Shown piece by piece: positions 44,724 through 54,448 of a DNA stretch of 64,000 nt. The notes under the pieces were generated by a model. The model was given only the letters and a program-made list of their open reading frames with translations, had not been told where the DNA came from and searched no databases. Within the stretch, counting starts at the first letter, position 1; each line of letters begins with the position of its first letter. The translations under genes were made by a program, and so were the position numbers. The stretch comes from Weeksellaceae bacterium TAE3-ERU29 (GTDB taxonomy: Bacteria > Bacteroidota > Bacteroidia > Flavobacteriales > Weeksellaceae): the NCBI GenBank assembly GCA_019218445.1, contig JAHUUM010000009.1, positions 1 to 64,000 on the forward strand, given 5' to 3'.

Positions 44724-46037
44724 ATGAAAATAGTCGTAGTAGGAACGGGATATGTAGGATTGGTGACCGGTGCTTGTTTAGCCGATGTTGGGATGCAAGT
44801 CACATGCATTGATATAGATAAAGAAAAAATTAATAACCTAAAAAAAGGAATTATTCCTATTTATGAACCCGGTTTGGAGGACATTGTCAACCGAAACTAC
44901 CAAGACAACCGACTTAATTTTTCTACTTCATTAAAAGAAAGTATTCAAAACACAGATGCCGTTTTTATTGCAGTGGGTACACCTCCGGACGAGGATGGAA
45001 GTGCTGATTTACAATATGTAAAAGCAGTAGCCAAGGAAATTGGGCAATCTATGAACGACTATTTAGTGGTGGTTACCAAAAGTACCGTCCCCGTCGGAAC
45101 CTCTAAAATGATAGAGGCAGAAATTAGTGATGCTCTAAAACAACGAGAAGAAGAAATAGAATTTGATGTTGCTTCTAACCCTGAATTTCTAAAAGAAGGA
45201 GCTGCCATTAAAGACTTTATGAGTCCCGATAGAGTGGTAATCGGTGTCGAAAGCGAACGAGCCAAAAAAATATTGGAAAAGGTCTATAAACCATTCCTGG
45301 TAAATGGCTTTAGAGTAGTGTACATGAGTATTACTTCTGCCGAAATGACAAAATATGCCGCAAACGCCATGCTTGCCACCCGTATCAGTTTTATGAACGA
45401 CATGGCAAATCTTTGTGAAAAGGTAGGAGCAGACATCAACGATATTCGTGCAGGAATAGGAGCAGATCCGCGAATCGGTAAAAAATTCTTATATGCCGGT
45501 GTAGGTTATGGCGGTTCTTGTTTTCCCAAAGACGTAAAGGCTTTAGTAAAGACAGGAAAAGAATTAGGGCATTCCTTACGAATTTTGGAAGCGGTGGAAG
45601 CTGTTAATAATGACCAAAAATTAGTATTAGCACAGAAAGTAAAAAAAGTATTTGGAGAAAATTTGGAAGATAAGACATTTGCAGTTTGGGGGCTTTCTTT
45701 TAAACCCAATACCGATGATATGCGTGAAGCCCCTTCTATTTATATTATTGAAGAGTTATTGAGTTGTGGTGCGGAAATAAATGTTTTTGATCCCGTAGCA
45801 ATGAAAGAAGCTAAAAAAATAGTAGGAGACAAAGTACACTGGTGTAAAAATATATATGAAACGGTGAAAAATGTAGATGCCATATTATTGATTACAGAAT
45901 GGAATCAATTCCGATCTCCCGACTGGGATAAAATCAAAAAGGAAATGAAATCCCATTATCTGTTTGATGGTAGAAATATATATGATCCTAAAACAATAAA
46001 AGAATTAGGGTTTGTATATGAAGGTATAGGAATTTAA
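44724..46037 (+). CDS. ugd: UDP-glucose 6-dehydrogenase
   Basis: This 437-residue enzyme oxidises UDP-glucose to UDP-glucuronate with NAD+. Visible motifs are GTGYVGLVTGACLAD, GTPPDEDGSADL, NPEFLKEGAAIKDF and the catalytic Cys in GYGGSCFPKD near residue 262. As the last gene of the locus it supplies an acidic sugar, which suggests a negatively charged capsule (inference). Confidence 0.93.
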   Translation: MKIVVVGTGYVGLVTGACLADVGMQVTCIDIDKEKINNLKKGIIPIYEPGLEDIVNRNYQDNRLNFSTSLKESIQNTDAVFIAVGTPPDEDGSADLQYVKAVAKEIGQSMNDYLVVVTKSTVPVGTSKMIEAEISDALKQREEEIEFDVASNPEFLKEGAAIKDFMSPDRVVIGVESERAKKILEKVYKPFLVNGFRVVYMSITSAEMTKYAANAMLATRISFMNDMANLCEKVGADINDIRAGIGADPRIGKKFLYAGVGYGGSCFPKDVKALVKTGKELGHSLRILEAVEAVNNDQKLVLAQKVKKVFGENLEDKTFAVWGLSFKPNTDDMREAPSIYIIEELLSCGAEINVFDPVAMKEAKKIVGDKVHWCKNIYETVKNVDAILLITEWNQFRSPDWDKIKKEMKSHYLFDGRNIYDPKTIKELGFVYEGIGI

Positions 46038-46071
46038 TTTTAATCCCAATTAAATAAAAATAAATTTTTTA

Positions 46072-46102
46072 TTGTATTTATTTATTTAATTTTATACTTT
46101 TG
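46072..46102 (+). promoter_or_regulatory. Promoter of the PUR-family gene
   Basis: TTG at 46072-46074, a 20-bp spacer and TACTTTTG at 46095-46102 give a full match to the Bacteroidetes consensus, 33 bases before the ATG. Confidence 0.7.
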
Positions 46103-46134
46103 TTTATAGATTATTAACACTTTAAACTGAAAAA

Positions 46135-46512
46135 ATGGCTGATAAGAATTTTAATGGAAATGATGAGCGTGAAGAGATATTCTCTAAAGCATTGAGAGCA
46201 GGAAGAAGAACTTATTTTTTTGATGTTAGAGAAACCAAGGCTGGTGATTATTATTTAACAGTTACAGAAAGTAAAAAAAGCTCTAATGAAGATGGTTCTT
46301 TCTACTTTAAAAAACATAAAATTTACCTTTATAAAGAGGATTTTGAAGGTTTTCAAGAGAATTTAAAAGAGTGTACCGATTTTATTATTGAAAATAAAGG
46401 AGAAGAAGTAATCTCAGAAAGACACCAATCTGATTTTAATGATAATAGCGAAGACACTTCATCTCACGATGATGCTGATAAATTCACAGACATCAGTTTC
46501 GAGGATATTTAA
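46135..46512 (+). CDS. DUF3276 family PUR-domain nucleic-acid-binding protein
   Basis: A 125-residue protein matches DUF3276, the bacterial PUR-alpha-like family: GRRTYFFDVRETKAGDYYLTV near residue 23, FKKHKIYLYKEDFEGF near residue 62, then an acidic tail. Structures of the family show a PUR fold that binds single-stranded nucleic acid; the cellular role in Bacteroidetes is not well defined. It has its own consensus promoter and converges on the MBL-fold gene, overlapping it by four bases. Confidence 0.85.
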   Translation: MADKNFNGNDEREEIFSKALRAGRRTYFFDVRETKAGDYYLTVTESKKSSNEDGSFYFKKHKIYLYKEDFEGFQENLKECTDFIIENKGEEVISERHQSDFNDNSEDTSSHDDADKFTDISFEDI

Positions 46513-47294
46513 AATTTTAATTTTAACCCATCATAAGCTAAGTGCATAGTAGGAGGTAACTCCTCTTGCACTTCTTTATAAAACCCCATTTCATAGCTTA
46601 TATGGGTAAAATAAGTTTGCTCTGCCGCTAACTCTTCAGCTAATTCTATTGCTTGACTCAGAACTAAATGAGAATGATGTAAAGGCTTTTTACGCAAAGC
46701 TCCAATTACTACAACCTTTAATCCTGTTAATAGTTCTTTAGTTGTTTCCGGTACTTCTCGGACATCAGTCAAATAAGCGAAGTCCCCTACTCTATAACCT
46801 AAAATTGGTAATTTCCCATGAAAAATTGGTAAGGGAATGATTTTAACTTTATCAATATTTATTTCCTCTTCAGTATTTTCTATATTATGAAGTTCATATT
46901 TAGGCAACCCCGGATACTCATGTGGAATAAAAGCATAAGGAAACCTGTCTTTTACAGCATTTATAACTCTTGGTAAAGCATAAATAGGCATATCTTTATT
47001 ATGCAAATAATTTATAGGACGCACATCATCCAAACCTATAATATGATCGGTATGCTCATGCGTTAACAAAATAAAATCAATATCATCTAAATTCTCTCGG
47101 AGCATTTGAGTTCTAAAATCAGGACCACAATCAATTAAAATCTTTTTTTCCTTATACTCTATATATACCGAACTTCGCAAGCGTTTATCTCTTGGGTCAC
47201 TTGATAAACTCACAGGGTCTTTTGCTCCTATTATAGGAACCCCCTGAGAAGTCCCTGTCCCTAAAAAAGTTATTTTGTAATTTGAGTCTTCCAT
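46509..47294 (-). CDS. MBL-fold metal-dependent hydrolase, PhnP/RNase Z-like
   Basis: This 261-residue metallo-beta-lactamase-fold enzyme has GTGTSQGVPIIG near residue 11, the metal-binding LLTHEHTDHIIGLDD near residue 77 and a later His in PIFHGKLPILGY near residue 160. The arrangement resembles PhnP-type phosphodiesterases; the substrate is not evident. The ATG at 47294 is used, since an in-frame TTG at 47306 falls in the -7 element. That leaves a very short 5' leader. Confidence 0.87.
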   Translation of the reverse strand: MEDSNYKITFLGTGTSQGVPIIGAKDPVSLSSDPRDKRLRSSVYIEYKEKKILIDCGPDFRTQMLRENLDDIDFILLTHEHTDHIIGLDDVRPINYLHNKDMPIYALPRVINAVKDRFPYAFIPHEYPGLPKYELHNIENTEEEINIDKVKIIPLPIFHGKLPILGYRVGDFAYLTDVREVPETTKELLTGLKVVVIGALRKKPLHHSHLVLSQAIELAEELAAEQTYFTHISYEMGFYKEVQEELPPTMHLAYDGLKLKF

Positions 47295-47303
47295 GATATG
47301 ATA

Positions 47304-47311
47304 CAAATTTA
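47304..47311 (-). promoter_or_regulatory. -7 element of the MBL-fold gene
   Basis: On the minus strand TAAATTTG matches TAnnTTTG. It lies nine bases before the ATG, so the transcript would be nearly leaderless. Confidence 0.4.
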
Positions 47312-47508
47312 CCTCAAAAAATATAAATACATATTAATTATCTTCAGAAAGAAATAAAATCTCTTAAATTTAATAATTTCCATATATTTAATTTTCCTTT
47401 ATTTATAATAATTATAAATTTGCGATTCAGAAAACATAATTTTACGGGAGAAAAGTCTATATTTTTTTAACATTTCTCTCTCAATATTTACAAAATATAA
47501 AATTATTT

Positions 47509-48690
47509 GTGAAAAGAAAAACGAAAAGAAAAAAAGGGAAATCCTCTATAGAGAAACTTATTAGCTGGTTACATCTTTGGTTAGGTTTAATTGCAGGAAT
47601 TATTATTTTTTTTGTGGCAATTACAGGAACTATATTTGTTTTTTGTGATGATATTATAGATTTAGTCGCAGGGGAAGCTAAATACGTTTCTGTCCCTGTT
47701 GATTCTGAGCCTCTATCTCCAGACGAATTACTCGCTGTTTTTAAAGAACAGGAGCCTGAAAGAAAAGCTTTTTATTTTGATTTTTATAAAGCTCCTGATA
47801 GAAGTTTTCGGGTTGCCTCTACCAAAAAAAAGAATGAGGAAGATGTTGGCGTTTTATCCTATACCTACATGAACCCATATAACGGAGAAATTTTAAAAAC
47901 CTCTAACTCATATCAATTTTTCTACATTGTAGCCCATTTACACAGTGAATTATTAATGCATAAAACAAGCAAAACAATTGTAGGAATAGCTACTATCATA
48001 TTTTTAATTCAGTTAATCAGCGGTCTCATATTATGGATTCCGAGAAAATGGAACAAAACGTTATGTAAAAATGCTTTCACTATAAAAAAAGGAACAAATT
48101 GGCGAAGAAAAAATTATGATTTCCATAATGTTTTAGGTTTCTATTCTTTACTATTCGCACTATTAATTACTATTACAGGACTGATTATGGCTTATAAAAC
48201 CTTAGAAAACTTTACTCAAAAAACTTTCGGAGGAAATCCTAACACACGTGAGCTTATAAAACAATATGAACCTCCTTTAGACAAAAATAAAGAAGCTCTT
48301 TCCTTTCATAGTTTAATCAAAAAAATATCCGAAGAAAACCCGAAAGTAAAACAAATCAGATTGAGTTTCTCCAAAGGAGAAAAATCCGGTACATATTATT
48401 TACTTACGGGTGATTATATAGGGCTCAAAAGTAAGACTAACGGGAAAACAACTTTAATTAACAAGTATACGGGAGAAGAAGTTAACCTTCCGCAAGACTT
48501 AGAAAATTACAATAAAATTAACCAAACCAATTTTGATTTACATGTAGGTTCTTGGCTTGGAATACCTTCTAAAATCATTACATTTATAATAGGGCTTATT
48601 TGTGCCAGTTTACCCATTACCGGATTTATAATATGGTGGAATAAAGAAAGGGGGAAAAGAAAGAAAAGAAGTAAATTGAAAAACTTATAA
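47509..48690 (+). CDS. PepSY-associated membrane protein
   Basis: A 393-residue inner-membrane protein has four main helices (about residues 19-45, 150-172, 205-225 and 352-375) and two periplasmic PepSY-type regions. 'LHLWLGLIAGIIIFFVAITG' at the start and 'DFHNVLGFYSLLFALLITITG' in the middle are typical of PepSY_TM proteins. Some of these reduce ferric siderophores or sit in iron-uptake loci. No TonB receptor gene is adjacent, so the role is open. The apparent start is GTG at 47509, followed by a very basic N-terminus. Confidence 0.83.
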   Translation: MKRKTKRKKGKSSIEKLISWLHLWLGLIAGIIIFFVAITGTIFVFCDDIIDLVAGEAKYVSVPVDSEPLSPDELLAVFKEQEPERKAFYFDFYKAPDRSFRVASTKKKNEEDVGVLSYTYMNPYNGEILKTSNSYQFFYIVAHLHSELLMHKTSKTIVGIATIIFLIQLISGLILWIPRKWNKTLCKNAFTIKKGTNWRRKNYDFHNVLGFYSLLFALLITITGLIMAYKTLENFTQKTFGGNPNTRELIKQYEPPLDKNKEALSFHSLIKKISEENPKVKQIRLSFSKGEKSGTYYLLTGDYIGLKSKTNGKTTLINKYTGEEVNLPQDLENYNKINQTNFDLHVGSWLGIPSKIITFIIGLICASLPITGFIIWWNKERGKRKKRSKLKNL

Positions 48691-48772
48691 GAGAATGTTT
48701 ATTAGTAGCTCTATTCAAACTAATATTTTTAATCAACAACTCCTGTATAAAATTAATCTAAAAATCATATAC

Positions 48773-48780
48773 TATATTTG
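48773..48780 (+). promoter_or_regulatory. Possible -7 element before the 48869 gene
   Basis: TATATTTG matches TAnnTTTG and lies 88 bases before the ATG. No TTG at -33. Confidence 0.3.
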
Positions 48781-48868
48781 TATTCATTTTAAATAATATT
48801 TAAAATCTTTAAATTTATATTATTTTTCATATATTTATTGAAATAAAATAATTTAGTTTAATAAAATT

Positions 48869-50320
48869 ATGAGCAAGAATTCGCGTCCCTTAACCCCGAA
48901 GCAAAAAGCACTGGAAATAAATTTAAATAATAATATTTATGGCTCTTTTGCCGAAATTGGTGCAGGACAAGAAACTGTCCGTTTTTTTTACCGAGCCGGC
49001 GGGGCTTCAGGGACTTTAGCTAAGGCAATGTCTGCCTACGACAAAAATTTTAGCGATGCTATTTATGGGCGAGAAGATGATGGGAGATATGTTACCCAAG
49101 ACAGGTTACATAAAATGCTAAACCATGAGATTAAATTATTAGAGGAACGATTAGACAGTGATCAGCATAAAGAACAATACTACTTTTCCTATGCAAATAC
49201 TGTAACTACTATAGATTATGCCAAAAAATTTAAAGGGCATGGCTGGGTTGGAATAAAATTTCAAACCTCAAAGAACAGTGATTATAATGAGGTAATTTTA
49301 CACATAAGATTTAAAGAAAATTCAGCTCATTTACAACAAGAAACTATGGGAGTCCTTGGTGTTAATTTAATCTATGGAGCTTTCAACTATTATCAAAACC
49401 CCAGGAAACTATTAGAATCCTTATATGATACATTAGAAAAAGACCAATTAGAGATTGATATGATTAATTTCTCCGGTCCAATATTCAAATATGTAGATAA
49501 TCGACTAATGAGTTTACAGCTTGTAAAGAATGGGATGACAGAAGCTGTAATGTTCGGGCCGGATGGAATGAACATTCTACCTGCGGCTGTATTATATAAA
49601 AAGAATATTTATGCACTTCGTGGTAGCTTCAGGCCTGTAACTAATGTAAATGTAGATATGCTAAATACGGGGTTAGAGATGTTTAAATCTGATTACTCTG
49701 AGATTACAAAAGATAATTTAGAAGTTTTATTTGAAATTACGCTTACAAACCTTACACAAGAAGGAGTATTAGATGAAAGAGATTTCCTTTCCCGTGCAGA
49801 TATTTTATGTAAATTAGGATATAATGTATTGATATCTAATTTCCAAGAATATTACAAATTAGTAAATTATTTCTCCGAATTTACCAGAAACCGAACTCAA
49901 ATCGGAATTTGTATGGGAGTAAATAATCTATTATCTGTCTTTGATGAAAAATATTATGAAAACTTAAGTGGTGGAATATTAGAATCATTTGGTCGATTAT
50001 TTAAACGATATGTTACCATTTATTTATATCCTTATCTAAGTAAAGAAACCGGCAAATTACTTAATTCCGAAAATCTTAAAGTAGATGATAATTTAAAAGA
50101 ACTTTATAAATACTTTAAACTCAATAACCGTATAAGAGATATAGAAAATTATAATGCAGATTATTTAAACATATACTCTAAAGGTATACTTAAACAAATA
50201 AACAACTGTGAATCCGGTTGGGAAAAACATTTACCGGGAGAAGTTGCCACCCTAATTAAAGAAAAATGTTTATTCGGCTACAAAGAAAGTTGTGATTATA
50301 TAAAACAAAATCATTTTTAA
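48869..50320 (+). CDS. Conserved protein of unknown function
   Basis: A 483-residue soluble protein begins LTPKQKALEINLNNNIYGSF and contains AGQETVRFFYRAGGASGT near residue 33. I recall close relatives across Flavobacteriia, sometimes carrying an automatic nucleotidyl-transferase name. I see no HxGH or other nucleotidyl-transferase motif here, so I do not adopt that name. No signal peptide or membrane helix is visible. It stands alone, ending at a strong bidirectional terminator. Confidence 0.75.
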   Translation: MSKNSRPLTPKQKALEINLNNNIYGSFAEIGAGQETVRFFYRAGGASGTLAKAMSAYDKNFSDAIYGREDDGRYVTQDRLHKMLNHEIKLLEERLDSDQHKEQYYFSYANTVTTIDYAKKFKGHGWVGIKFQTSKNSDYNEVILHIRFKENSAHLQQETMGVLGVNLIYGAFNYYQNPRKLLESLYDTLEKDQLEIDMINFSGPIFKYVDNRLMSLQLVKNGMTEAVMFGPDGMNILPAAVLYKKNIYALRGSFRPVTNVNVDMLNTGLEMFKSDYSEITKDNLEVLFEITLTNLTQEGVLDERDFLSRADILCKLGYNVLISNFQEYYKLVNYFSEFTRNRTQIGICMGVNNLLSVFDEKYYENLSGGILESFGRLFKRYVTIYLYPYLSKETGKLLNSENLKVDDNLKELYKYFKLNNRIRDIENYNADYLNIYSKGILKQINNCESGWEKHLPGEVATLIKEKCLFGYKESCDYIKQNHF

Positions 50321-50350
50321 TAGAATAATACAAAAGTAAAAGTATTAAAC

Positions 50351-50387
50351 AAAAAGCAACCGTTTCGATTAGAAACGGTTGCTTTTT
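50351..50387. terminator. Bidirectional terminator
   Basis: A perfect 16-bp stem (50351-50366 with 50372-50387) with a five-base loop is flanked by A's and T's. It ends both the rightward gene at 48869 and the leftward rplT operon. Confidence 0.92.
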
Positions 50388-50411
50388 GTTATTCAGTTCA
50401 AAGATTAAGTT

Positions 50412-50756
50412 TTATTTTACTTTTTCTACGATTGCTTTAAAAGCATCTTCATGATTCATTGCTAAATCAGCTAATACTTTTCTATTCAACTCAATGTTGT
50501 TTTTCTTTAAAGCTCCCATAAATTTAGAATAAGACATTCCGTGTTGTCTTGCTCCAGCATTAATTCTCTGAATCCATAATGAACGGAAGTTTCTTTTCTT
50601 TTGACGACGGTCTCTATAAGCATAAACCATTGCTTTTTCCACCGCGTTTTTAGCTACTGTCCAAACATTTTTACGACGTCCGAAATAACCTTTCGCTAAT
50701 TTAATTATTTTTTTACGTCTTTTTCTTGACGCTACTGAATTTGTTGATCTTGGCAT
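50412..50756 (-). CDS. rplT: 50S ribosomal protein L20
   Basis: This 114-residue basic protein has the start [20 protein letters not shown], then [20 protein letters not shown] and [20 protein letters not shown], fully typical of L20. L20 binds 23S rRNA early in 50S assembly and in some bacteria represses its own operon. It is the last gene of infC-rpmI-rplT, followed by the bidirectional terminator. Confidence 0.97.
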   Translation of the reverse strand: MPRSTNSVASRKRRKKIIKLAKGYFGRRKNVWTVAKNAVEKAMVYAYRDRRQKKRNFRSLWIQRINAGARQHGMSYSKFMGALKKNNIELNRKVLADLAMNHEDAFKAIVEKVK

Positions 50757-50870
50757 AATTTTTAATTTTTTAACCGTAGGCGGATAAATAAATATCTCTT
50801 TTTCATTGCCCTCGGTTGGGTTAAACTTTTAATAAACCGGATATTTAATAATAATTCTAAAAGAATTATA

Positions 50871-51068
50871 TTATTTTAATCCTAATTGTCTTTTTACGCT
50901 GTCTTTATCAGCTTGGTCTACAAGACCCATTTTAGTTAAATTTCTCTTTTGCTTAGTTTCTTTCTTAGTAAGAATGTGGCTTTTATAAGCGTGTTTACGC
51001 TTAATTTTTCCTGTTCCTGTAAGTTTGAAACGCTTCTTAGCTCCTGATTTTGTCTTTTGTTTTGGCAT
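50871..51068 (-). CDS. rpmI: 50S ribosomal protein L35
   Basis: This 65-residue very basic protein opens with [20 protein letters not shown] and contains the [14 protein letters not shown] segment characteristic of L35. It lies between infC and rplT with gaps of about 115 bases on each side, the conserved order of this operon. Confidence 0.96.
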   Translation of the reverse strand: MPKQKTKSGAKKRFKLTGTGKIKRKHAYKSHILTKKETKQKRNLTKMGLVDQADKDSVKRQLGLK

Positions 51069-51185
51069 TTCTTTAATTTTTATTGAACTGAATTTTTTTA
51101 AGATTAAAAAAGAATAGCATAAAGCTACCCTTCTTTAAGGGTTCGCAAATCTACATAAAAATATTGAATTCTGCTAATTTAGATT

Positions 51186-51743
51186 TTATTTAGTAGGAGC
51201 CATCATCATAATCATACGCTTTCCTTCTAATTTCGGTAGTTGTTCTACTTTCCCGAACTCTTCTAAATCTTGTGCTAATTTCAAAAGTAATATTTCTCCT
51301 TGGTCTTTAAATACAATAGAACGACCTTTAAAAAACACATATGCTTTTAACTTAGCTCCCTCTTTCAAGAAACTTTCCGCATGGCGTTTTTTAAACTCAT
51401 AATCATGCTCATCTGTATTTGGACCAAAACGAATCTCTTTTATTATTACCTTAGATTGTTTTGCCTTAAGTTCTTTTTTACGCTTTTTCTCATCGTACAA
51501 GAACTTTTTATAATCCAATATTTTAGCAACAGGAGGTTTGGCATTTTCAGTAATAAGCACTAAATCTAATCCTCTTTCCTGAGCCATACTCAAGGCTTGA
51601 GATGTTTTATAAATCCCCACCTCTATTTCTTCTACATCTCCAACAACACGAACTTCCGGTACACGGATATTGTCGTTAATTTTGTGTTGATCCTCATTTC
51701 TTCTGTTAGAGGGTCGGAACCCTCCCATTCTTCTTTTTGCGAT
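51186..51743 (-). CDS. infC: Translation initiation factor IF-3
   Basis: The protein (about 185 residues) has the IF-3 N-domain ([17 protein letters not shown]), linker and C-domain ([20 protein letters not shown]). It keeps 30S and 50S subunits apart and checks start-codon pairing. No ATG lies before the conserved N-terminus: the only in-frame ATG (51728) would cut the basic leader. An ATC (51743) or ATT (51746) codon is at the expected place, and a TTG lies at 51767. A rare start codon is known in infC of other bacteria, where it gives autoregulation. I use ATC provisionally. Confidence 0.9.
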   Translation of the reverse strand: MAKRRMGGFRPSNRRNEDQHKINDNIRVPEVRVVGDVEEIEVGIYKTSQALSMAQERGLDLVLITENAKPPVAKILDYKKFLYDEKKRKKELKAKQSKVIIKEIRFGPNTDEHDYEFKKRHAESFLKEGAKLKAYVFFKGRSIVFKDQGEILLLKLAQDLEEFGKVEQLPKLEGKRMIMMMAPTK

Positions 51744-51898
51744 AATATTAAAGTTTTGGTTAAACAATTTGTAAAATCAAGTTACAAATCTTACTCCATA
51801 TTTCCAAGAAATAAGATTTATAACTTTTAATTAAATGCAAATATCGTAATATTTAATATAATTTACAATTACAGATTACTGATATTGTGCATTTTGTT

Positions 51899-53818
51899 TT
51901 AAACATTTATTTCTTTTTGTAATAATTCTTTGAAATCAGCGGTATTAAACGTTCCTAAATCTCCTTCCCCGTGTTTTCTCACAGAAATTGTATTAGCATT
52001 TTCCTCTTGTTCTCCGACAATCAACATATATGGCGTTTTATCCATTTCTGCATCACGGATTTTCTTACCTGTTTTCTCTGCCCTTGCATCTACACTACCT
52101 GCTATATTTACATCTTGTAATTCTTCTAAAACTTTATAGCTGTAATCTAAATACTTATCACTTATTGGTAAAATCTTAAACTGCTCAGGAGCTAACCATA
52201 ACGGAAGATTTCCGGCGGTGTGTTCTAATAGGATTGCTACGAAACGCTCCATAGAACCAAATGGTGCTCGGTGAATCATTACAGGGCGGTGTTTCTCGTT
52301 ATCACTACCAATATAAGTTAAATCAAATCTTTCCGGTAAGTTGTAATCTACCTGAATTGTTCCTAACTGCCAACTTCTGCCCAAAGCATCTTTTACCATA
52401 AAATCTAACTTAGGACCATAGAATGCCGCTTCGTTATATTCTATTTTATAGTTTAATCCTTTTTCTTTAGCCGCAGTAATAATTGCATTTTCTGCTTTCT
52501 CCCAATTCTCTTCAGAGCCGATATATTTAGACTTGTCTTCTTGATCTCTTAACGAAACCTGAGCCGTAAAATTCTCAAACCCTAAAGTTCCGAAAACATA
52601 AAGTACTAAATCTATTACTTTCTTAAACTCATCTAATAATTGGTCTGGTGTACAGAAAATATGCGCATCATCCTGAGTAAATCCTCTTACACGAGTTAAT
52701 CCGTGTAATTCTCCACTTTGCTCGTATCTATAAACTGTACCAAACTCTGCAAATCGTTTTGGTAAATCTCGATAAGACCATTGTGCTGAATTATAGATTT
52801 CGCAGTGGTGCGGACAGTTCATTGGTTTTAATAAAAACTCTTCGCCTTCGTTTGGCGTTTTTATCGGCTGGAAACTATCTGCTCCATATTTTTCGTAGTG
52901 TCCCGAAGTTACATATAAATCTTTATGACCAATATGTGGCGTTACTACCATTTCGTAACCTGCTTTCTGCTGAGCTCTTTGTAAAAAGGCTTCTAACTTT
53001 CTTCTTAAAGATGCTCCTTTCGGTAACCATAACGGAAGTCCTGCTCCTACTTTTTCAGAAAAAGTAAAAATTCCTAATTCTTTTCCTAATTTTCTGTGGT
53101 CACGTTTTTTAGCTTCCTCTAAATTATGTAAATACTCTTTTAAATCTTTTTGTTTTGGGAAAGAAATTCCGTAAACTCTGGTAAGCTGTGGATTTTTCTC
53201 ATCTCCTCGCCAATAAGCTCCCGCAGCGTTTAATATTTTTACTGCTTTTATAAATCCTGTATCAGGCAAGTGCTGACCTCTACATAAATCGGTGAAATCT
53301 TCGTGCTTACAGAATGTTATATTTCCGTCTTCTAAATTCTCAATTAATTCAGTTTTAAAAGGATTGTCTTTATAAACTTCTAAAGCCTCGTTTTTTGTTA
53401 CAGGATATAAATGAAACTCACTTTTTAATTTAGCGTGTTCCATCATTCTTTTTTCGATTTTCTCGAAATCTTTTTCAGAAAAAGGCTCACCTCCAAAATC
53501 AACATCATAATAGAATCCGTTTTCTATTGCAGGCCCTATCGTTAATTTTGCATTTGGATAAAAATCTAAAATTGCCTGCGCCAAAAGGTGGGCAGATGAG
53601 TGCCAAAAGGCTTTTTTCCCTAAATCATCATTCCAGGTTAATAATTGCAAAGTTGCATCTTGCGTTATTGGTGTTGATGTTTCCACCTGTTTACCATCTA
53701 CTAAGGCTGATAATACATTTCTTGCCAAGCCCTCGCTTATATCTTTTGCAACTTGCATTGGAGTGACTTCTTGTTCATACGATCGAACACTTCCGTCCGG
53801 TAATTTGATATTAACCAT
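51899..53818 (-). CDS. thrS: Threonine-tRNA ligase
   Basis: This 639-residue class II synthetase has an N-terminal TGS domain and an editing domain with [11 protein letters not shown] near residue 73. The catalytic core has [11 protein letters not shown] near residue 334 (zinc Cys and His), [20 protein letters not shown] near 367 and [11 protein letters not shown] near 517. A C-terminal anticodon-binding domain follows. The length is normal. It lies just upstream of infC with 131 bases between, the usual thrS-infC-rpmI-rplT order. Confidence 0.97.
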   Translation of the reverse strand: MVNIKLPDGSVRSYEQEVTPMQVAKDISEGLARNVLSALVDGKQVETSTPITQDATLQLLTWNDDLGKKAFWHSSAHLLAQAILDFYPNAKLTIGPAIENGFYYDVDFGGEPFSEKDFEKIEKRMMEHAKLKSEFHLYPVTKNEALEVYKDNPFKTELIENLEDGNITFCKHEDFTDLCRGQHLPDTGFIKAVKILNAAGAYWRGDEKNPQLTRVYGISFPKQKDLKEYLHNLEEAKKRDHRKLGKELGIFTFSEKVGAGLPLWLPKGASLRRKLEAFLQRAQQKAGYEMVVTPHIGHKDLYVTSGHYEKYGADSFQPIKTPNEGEEFLLKPMNCPHHCEIYNSAQWSYRDLPKRFAEFGTVYRYEQSGELHGLTRVRGFTQDDAHIFCTPDQLLDEFKKVIDLVLYVFGTLGFENFTAQVSLRDQEDKSKYIGSEENWEKAENAIITAAKEKGLNYKIEYNEAAFYGPKLDFMVKDALGRSWQLGTIQVDYNLPERFDLTYIGSDNEKHRPVMIHRAPFGSMERFVAILLEHTAGNLPLWLAPEQFKILPISDKYLDYSYKVLEELQDVNIAGSVDARAEKTGKKIRDAEMDKTPYMLIVGEQEENANTISVRKHGEGDLGTFNTADFKELLQKEINV

Positions 53819-53839
53819 ATATTTTTATTTATAACTTTA

Positions 53840-53847
53840 CAAAAGTA
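53840..53847 (-). promoter_or_regulatory. Possible -7 element of thrS
   Basis: On the minus strand TACTTTTG matches TAnnTTTG, 21 bases before the thrS ATG. No TTG is seen at -33. Confidence 0.4.
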
Positions 53848-53885
53848 GAAAAAATTAAGGTGTTTTTTAGATTAAAACCTCAATA

Positions 53886-54401
53886 TTATATTAAAACGTG
53901 TTTTTTTACAACTTTCAGCATAGATTTAAAGCCTATTTTGCTTATATCTATTTCATCTTTAGATAACCACATAAATTCCTGAATCTCGGAATCTTCTATT
54001 GTTAATTCCGTATTCTTTGGTAATTGAATTTTAAAAATAATATCTAAAGTTCTGTAAGGAATATTTTTATACTCATAATCGTTGGCCTCTGAGTCTATCA
54101 TTTCTAAATCTTCCTCTTTTAAATCCAGATTTAATTCCTCTTTCAACTCTCTTATGACTGCCTCTGCAGCTGTTTCTCCCGGATCTACAAAACCACCCGG
54201 AAAATCTAATTTACCTTTTGCCGGTTCGTTGTTTCGTACGGTAAATAGAAATTTACCATCACTTTCTACTATTACCATTACTGCCGCCGCCATGTTGTGG
54301 TAATAAACAAAATCACAGTCTTTACACTCAAAACGATGTGTATTTATAAATTCATGATTTTGTGAGCCACAATTTGGACAATATTTGAATAATTCTGCCA
54401 T
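53886..54401 (-). CDS. Nudix hydrolase with N-terminal zinc ribbon
   Basis: A 171-residue protein has four Cys in a zinc ribbon (CPNCGSQ and CKDCDF, residues 8-31). A complete Nudix box follows (GGFVDPGETAAEAVIRELKE, completed by Glu-Leu-Asn-Leu, near residues 70-92). The zinc-ribbon/Nudix layout resembles NudC-type NADH pyrophosphatases, but the NudC SQPWPFPxS signature is absent. The substrate is therefore open. Confidence 0.88.
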   Translation of the reverse strand: MAELFKYCPNCGSQNHEFINTHRFECKDCDFVYYHNMAAAVMVIVESDGKFLFTVRNNEPAKGKLDFPGGFVDPGETAAEAVIRELKEELNLDLKEEDLEMIDSEANDYEYKNIPYRTLDIIFKIQLPKNTELTIEDSEIQEFMWLSKDEIDISKIGFKSMLKVVKKHVLI

Positions 54402-54448
54402 AATTTAATTTATCTTGTACTCATTACTGAGCCATGTTTAACGTCTTT

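Noticed and set aside
51930-53766. Plus-strand ORFs inside thrS
   Set aside because: They lie antisense to a complete threonyl-tRNA synthetase and have no family features.
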